A DNA stretch of 64,000 nt from Gigantopelta aegis (Eukaryota > Mollusca > Gastropoda > Neomphalida > Peltospiridae). The position numbers and the translations under genes were made by a program. The notes beneath the pieces were generated by a model. That model was given only the letters and a program-made list of their open reading frames with translations, was not told where the DNA came from and did not search any database. The stretch covers positions 124,001-188,000 of the forward strand of contig NC_054713.1 in NCBI RefSeq assembly GCF_016097555.1. Reading direction: 5' to 3'. Below are positions 59,453 to 64,000 of the stretch, piece after piece; position 1 is the stretch's first letter, and each line of letters begins with the position of its first letter.

Positions 59453-59748
59453 TAACATGCTACCTGTTTGTATGTAACACTTTCCACTGCTAACATGCTA
59501 CCTGTTTGTATGTAACAATGCTACCTGTTTGTATGTAACACTTCTCACTGCTAACATGCTACCTGTTTGTATGTAACACTTTCCACTGCTAACATGCTAC
59601 CCGTTTGTATTTAACTTTCCACTGCTAACATGCTACCTGTTTGTATTTAACACTTTCCACTGCTAACATGCTACCTGTTTGTATGCAACTTTCCATTGCT
59701 AACATGCTACCTGTTTGTATGTAACACTTTCCACTGCTAACATACTAC

Positions 59749-59838
59749 CTGTTTGGATTCTTCGTTTCCTAGCCTCTCGTCTCTTTGCCAGCCACTCTCT
59801 CGCTGCAGAATTCGTACACTTAGGTTCATATTCTGGAT
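59749..59838 (-). CDS. internal exon of the minus-strand lysine-rich gene
   Basis: 90 nt between a minus-strand ..TTTCTTTAATAG acceptor and a GTAGTATG donor. Joined to both neighbours in phase 1 it gives D-P-E-Y-E-P-K-C-T-N-S-A-A-R-E-W-L-A-K-R, then RREARKRRIQT, a basic helical segment, possibly nuclear-targeting. Its last seven bases seed the 5-kb array downstream. Confidence 0.8.
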
Positions 59839-60085
59839 CTATTAAAGAAATGAAAACACAACCCTAGGACATACAAGACAAACTCTGATTTAATCTGACT
59901 AGTGCATCATACATCTCTTACTTAAAAAGGAAAATCCTGTTGTTATCTAACTATGCAGTGAACTGTACACGCCTTTATCAAGGAAATTCTTCTGAATACT
60001 CAACTATGCAGTGCATTGTACATCACTCACCTAATAAGGACAATTCTAGTTTAAACTGATCAGTGTATTGCATACACTTGCTTAA

Positions 60086-60210
60086 AATCTTGAATTTTAA
60101 TATCCTGTACATAAACTGTAGAAATCTTGAATTATAATATCCTGTACATAAACTGTAGAAATCTTGAATTTTAATATCCTGTACATAAACTGTAGAAATC
60201 TTAAATTTTA
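60086..60210. repeat. 36-bp minisatellite, split by the TA element
   Basis: Three to four units of AATCTTGAATTTTAATATCC plus TGTACATAAACTGTAG; one more unit continues at 61419-61452 after the inserted element. Confidence 0.85.
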
Positions 60211-61418
60211 AAGGAAGGGACAATTAAGGCATTTGGCCTGGTATGCATATTCAACGATATATAATGCACATTATTGCTTAATATCAACCAGTATAATCGT
60301 ATAGTTAATTAATAAAACGGTTAAATGTGACGGCTATTATATATAACGGGCGCAGCCATTTTGTACCATTTCAGTGAGTACGCCCTCTGGCGAGCTGGTG
60401 GTTACGTAATACTTAACGCGTAACATCAGGAATGAGCCTTAGAACTAGAGAAACACAATCTACCTGGTTTTTGCGGGATGATAAATAATCATACATTGCA
60501 ATGTTCTGTAATAATACATATCCCAGTAAGCCAGCAATAAGTATATCCAGCACTATATATATTATTTTTGAATACAAAATAAAATACCATTGTCAAAGTG
60601 GCTACACAACAAGTCGAAATAATTAACAATGTTTTGTCCATGCATTAACCTATGTACTGAAATGATACACAGAGTGTTTTCTTAGTTAATTGGTCTATGC
60701 TGTTAGTTGCTTCTACCTATGATTCCTGATTGGCAGGTGTGTATTTGATTGGTAACCGGACGAGCCAATTAATTGACGCTGTCTAGACACAAAAATACAT
60801 ACCAGTATTGTGGAATATTACCTGTCGCTGCTAAAATGGTAATGGACATGGTTTATTACTGTAAATAGTTCTGTAAAATTATTGATTAAGTAGACTTTTC
60901 CATCTAAAACCACAGAACTGACCAATTACATAGTCCCAAAGAAAAGAAAATTATCATATGGGTATCGTGGGTTGTCGTTTTTGCTTCAACGTAGCATATC
61001 AATAGGCCTAATAATGTACATTTTTCCTTTGGATTACTTAACAGAGAAAAATACTATAACCCCATTTTGTTCCGTTAATGCAACTTGAAATATATTTAGT
61101 TAAATAGTTTATTATATTATTACGTCATTTATGCTGTTTTACAAGTCAAGTTGATCAAAAAAGGCCTTGTCGAAAATTACTGCTTTTGTTTACACTGTAC
61201 ATACAGGAGATGGTCAGGAGCTGACGTCACTTCGCCCCAAGCTATCCCACCGGACGTCACAAAACAAAATGGCTGCCCCCAGTTAGCAGGAATAATCATG
61301 TTTTTTTATTAACTCTAAAATTACGCGTTTTTCATTTGCTAAAGTGTCAGTATGTGTTGGTGGTCCGGGTATGCATCTTTCCAACACATAAGGCTCTTGT
61401 TTGAGTTGACCCTACCTT
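60211..61418. mobile_element. 1.2-kb non-autonomous DNA element with TA target duplication
   Basis: The left end AAGGAAGGGACAATTAAGGC and the complement of the right end AAGGTAGGGTCAACTCAAAC are related, with GATGCATACC / GGTATGCATATT further in and complementary GCAGCCATTTTGT / ACAAAATGGCTGC blocks. TA lies on both sides and the surrounding 36-bp repeat shows the exact empty site. No transposase frame. Confidence 0.75.
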
Positions 61419-61452
61419 TAATATCCTGTACATAAACTGTAGAAATCTTGCA

Positions 61453-61875
61453 GTTCAGGTTTAACACTTTCTGCATTTAGTAAATTCTGGTTTTATCTGA
61501 CACAGGGTACAATATTTCACGGGAACCATTGTTCTGTTCGCGTGTTGGTTACACAGCTATAAAATCACGAGAACCGCCAATCGGTTATATGGTGAACAAT
61601 TGCATTCTAATACAAAAGTACCATATTTTAGTAATGAAAGTGAAAATCAGTTTGTTTTTAAATACATTTGAACCATCAATGTAGCACAGAACCATAGTTC
61701 AAGTGTTTTGGGATTAGGTAGGCCTAACTCATCGGTTACGAGAACTATATTCGCATAACCGAACAATCGGTTACCTAAGTAAAACTGAATTGACTGTGGT
61801 TAGCTAAGATTTTGAAATAATGTTCCCTGCTGACATGTATACTATACATAGTGGTGCACTGCTTACTAAAACGTC
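61453..61875. other. intronic, no feature recognised
   Basis: Unique-looking AT-rich intron sequence of the minus-strand gene. GGTTACGAGAAC/CGGTTA-like words recur (61500-61775) but form no clear element. Confidence 0.4.
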
Positions 61876-61879
61876 TGAA

Positions 61880-63345
61880 GTTTACCTTCCTCACTGTAGT
61901 GTGTGTCTGTAGTTTACCTTGCTCTGCGTCACCGTGTGTCTATACAGTGTAGTGTGTGTGTCTGTAGTTACCTTGCTCCGCGTCGCTGTGTGTGTCTGTA
62001 CAATGTCTGTAGTTTACCTTGCTCCGCGTCGCTGTGTGTGTCTGTAGTTTACCTTTCCCCCGCGTCGCTGTATCTGGCAGGATGTCCATCACATCCTCCA
62101 TGAAAGACAACATCGATTGTACAGTGTATGGTCTGTAGTGTGTGTCTGTACAGTGTCTGTAGTTTACCTTGCTCCGCGTCGCTGTGTGTGTCTGGCAGGA
62201 TGTCCATCACGTCCTCCATGGAAGACAACACCAATTGTACAGTGTATGATCTGTAGTGTGTCTGTACAGCGTCTGTAGTTTACCTTGCTCTGCATCAGTG
62301 TGTGTCTGTAGTTTACCTTGCTCTGTGTCACTGTGTGTCTCTGGCAGGATGTCCAACACGTCCTCAATGGAAGACAACACCGACTGTACAGTGTATGGTC
62401 TGTAGTGTGTGTGTCTGTAAAGTGTCTGTAGTTTACCTTGCTCCGCGTCGCTGTGTGTGTCTGTAGTTTACCTTGCTCTGCGTCGCTGTGTGTGTCTGTA
62501 GTTTACCTTGATCTGCGTCACTGTGTGTGTCTGTACAGTGTCTGTAGTTTACCTAGCTCCATGTCGCTGTGTGTCTGTACAGTGTCTGTAGTTTACCTAG
62601 CTCCGCATCGCTGTGTGTGTCTGTAGTTTACCTTGCTCCACGTCACTGTGTGTGTCTGTACAGTGTCTGTAGTTTACCTTGCTCCGCGTCGCTGTGTGTG
62701 TCTGTACAGTGTCTGTAGTTTACCTTGCTCCGCGTCGCTGTGTGTCTGGCAGGATGTCCATCACGTCCTCCATGGAAGACAACACCGACTGTACAGTGTA
62801 TGGTATGTAGTGTGTGTCTGTACAGTGTCTGTAGTTTACCTTGCTCCGCGTCACTGTGTGTGTCTGTACAGTGTCTGTAGTTTACCTCGCTCCGCGTCGC
62901 TGTGTGTGTCTGTACAGTGTCTGTAGTTTACCTTGCTCCGCGTCGCTCTGTGTGTCTGGCAGGATGTCCATCACATCATCCATGGAAGACAACACCAACT
63001 GTACAATGTATGGTCTGTAGTCTGTGTCTGTACAGTGTCTGTAGTTTACCTTGCTCCGCGTCGCTGTGTGTGTCTGTAGTTTACCTTGCTCCGCATCGCT
63101 GTGTGTGTCTGTACAGTGTCTGTAGTTTACCTTGCTCCACGTCACTGTGTGTCTGTAGTGTCTGTAGTTTACCTTGCTCCGCGTCGCTGTGTGTGTCTGT
63201 ACAGTGTCTGTAGTTTACCTTGCTCCGCGTCGCTGTCTGGCAGGATGTCCATCATGTCCTCTATGGAAGACAACACTGACTGTACAGTGTATGGTCTGTA
63301 GTGTGTGTCTGTACAGTGTCTGTAGTTTACCTTGCTCCGCGTCGC
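61880..63345 (-). repeat. intronic minisatellite duplicating exon end and donor
   Basis: Minus-strand units of 30-45 bp containing GACGCGGAGCAAGGTAAACT plus ACAGACACTGTACAGACACA. Longer units (62075-62180, 62200-62290, 62340-62440, 62740-62820, 62950-63030, 63240-63330) also include exon-derived GTTGTCTTCCATGGAGGACG and TGATGGACATCCTGCCAGAC. All units can be derived from the last 70 or so bases of the exon 63331-63507 plus its donor. Confidence 0.93.
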
Positions 63346-63507
63346 TGTCTGGTAGGATGTCCATCACGTCCTCTATGGAAGACAACACCGACTCCGTGCT
63401 GTTGATAATCTCATCGACGGCCGACTCGTCCAGCAGGTCCAGATCATTGGTCACAGTCGCCCGCATCAAACGTCGCTTTTCTCTCTTCTTAACTTTCCTC
63501 GCTGGCT
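63331..63507 (-). CDS. upstream visible exon of the minus-strand lysine-rich gene
   Basis: 177 nt between the minus-strand acceptor ..CTATTCCAG and donor GTAAACTAC. It encodes a basic stretch (RKVKKREKRRLMRA), then an acidic, probably helical segment, NDLDLLDESAVDEIINST, S-V-L-S-S-I-E-D-V-M-D-I-L-P-D and D-A-E-Q. One base is carried in and one out, matching the phase of the next two exons. Earlier exons lie beyond the window. The function is not recognised. Confidence 0.8.
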
Positions 63508-64000
63508 CTGGAATAGAATTACACATGATCAACATTGCTAAAGTCAAACCACTGTTCCATTAGTTTCGAACAGAGAGTTTGACAGCACACATCATTAAAT
63601 ATGGTTACTTGGGCTTCCATTCATGTGGAAGACCTGGTAGCCGAGTGGTTAACATCGCAATGTGAATTGGTGCCGTACTTTGAATCCTGCCAATTAACAC
63701 TTGGTGTTGTCAAATATTTCAATGACTTATTGCATGTCTTGTTTTTTCTCTTTTTCACCCCCTTCAGTTGCTATTCTATTATTGAAAGGGTTTTTTCTGC
63801 ACACCATCAGTGACAATACTAAGTGAAGCAGGTTTAAAGAAAGGCAACATACTCCACCTTCAAAATATCTTGAGCAATATTTCTGTAAAATACTAACATC
63901 CCTAGCTTGAAACATTATTCTATGCACATTCATGTGCACATTCAGACGTCGTTTTGTTTACAGAGGCTGTAAATGGAAGTCTTACAGATGGAGTTAAGAC
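63508..64000. other. intron of the minus-strand gene, no feature recognised
   Basis: Contains a tRNA-like fragment (GGTAGCCGAGTGGTTAA at about 63638, TTTGAATCC at about 63680) too incomplete for a tRNA gene; otherwise unique. Confidence 0.4.

Larger units (their letters stand above)
54670..59748 (-). repeat. 5-kb intronic minisatellite duplicating a donor site (38-bp unit)
   Basis: More than 100 units of (minus strand) CAAACAGGTAGCATGTTAGC plus AGTGGAAAGTGTTACATA. CAAACAG/GTAG is exactly the end and donor of the exon at 59749-59838, and the array starts at that donor. A CR1/L2-type LINE (58815-59452) interrupts it once. Variants TACC(C/T)GT, TTCAACTGC and CACCTTCC recur in blocks. Confidence 0.96.

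Noticed and set aside
61903..63563. Cys-rich ORFs (+ strand) and His/Thr/Asp-rich ORFs (- strand)
   Set aside because: Generated by the donor-derived minisatellite; only the part within 63331-63507 (-) is bounded by splice sites and phase-consistent.
63630..63700. Possible tRNA-Leu/Ser gene
   Set aside because: A-box-like and B-box-like words are present but no acceptor stem or anticodon arm can be folded; at most a SINE scrap.

Overview
This is eukaryotic DNA, most likely from a marine gastropod or another mollusc. Three things point that way: repeated copies of tRNA-derived SINEs that I recognise from gastropod genomes, a spliced ortholog of the animal gene MIIP, and a decayed Mutator-like transposase of a type common in molluscs. 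This is my own pattern recognition; no database search was possible, so the species is left open.

Layout. (a) 1-1.2 kb: pentameric satellite, then the last coding exon of an unidentified + strand gene whose product ends in a tyrosine-rich tail. (b) 1.2-23 kb: a transposon graveyard with microsatellites, a Tc1-like transposase broken by a SINE and a foldback element (excising both restores the frame), a decayed Mutator-like transposase (5.5-7.7 kb), a pair of large inverted-repeat arms (8.6-10.0 and 18.4-20.2 kb) around an L1/Tx1-type LINE that is itself split by an RNase H-bearing LINE with an 11-bp target duplication, and several foldback or MITE elements. (c) 23.2-41.2 kb: MIIP on the + strand, seven coding exons and about 637 codons, with introns filled by minisatellites, including one of 8 kb. 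(d) 41.2-49.3 kb: intergenic minisatellites and SINEs between two convergent genes. (e) 49.36-63.5 kb: the 3' part of a minus-strand gene. Three exons are visible; the last is 3.2 kb and encodes a lysine-rich protein with about ten 28-30-residue repeats, each carrying a SUMO-interaction-like I-[LV]-E-L core. Its introns hold a 5-kb minisatellite, a CR1/L2-type LINE end, a TA-flanked DNA element and a further array.

The main observation is a relation between genes and arrays. At six of the eight visible 5' splice sites, on both strands and in two genes, the intron opens with a minisatellite whose repeat unit includes the last exon bases plus the donor site, so the authentic donor is followed by roughly 8 to more than 100 tandem copies of itself. 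At two acceptors there are upstream copies of the acceptor plus exon start, and at two stop codons the coding end is tandemly duplicated into the 3' UTR. The array sequences are unrelated to each other, so this looks like a recurrent duplication process that starts at coding/non-coding boundaries.
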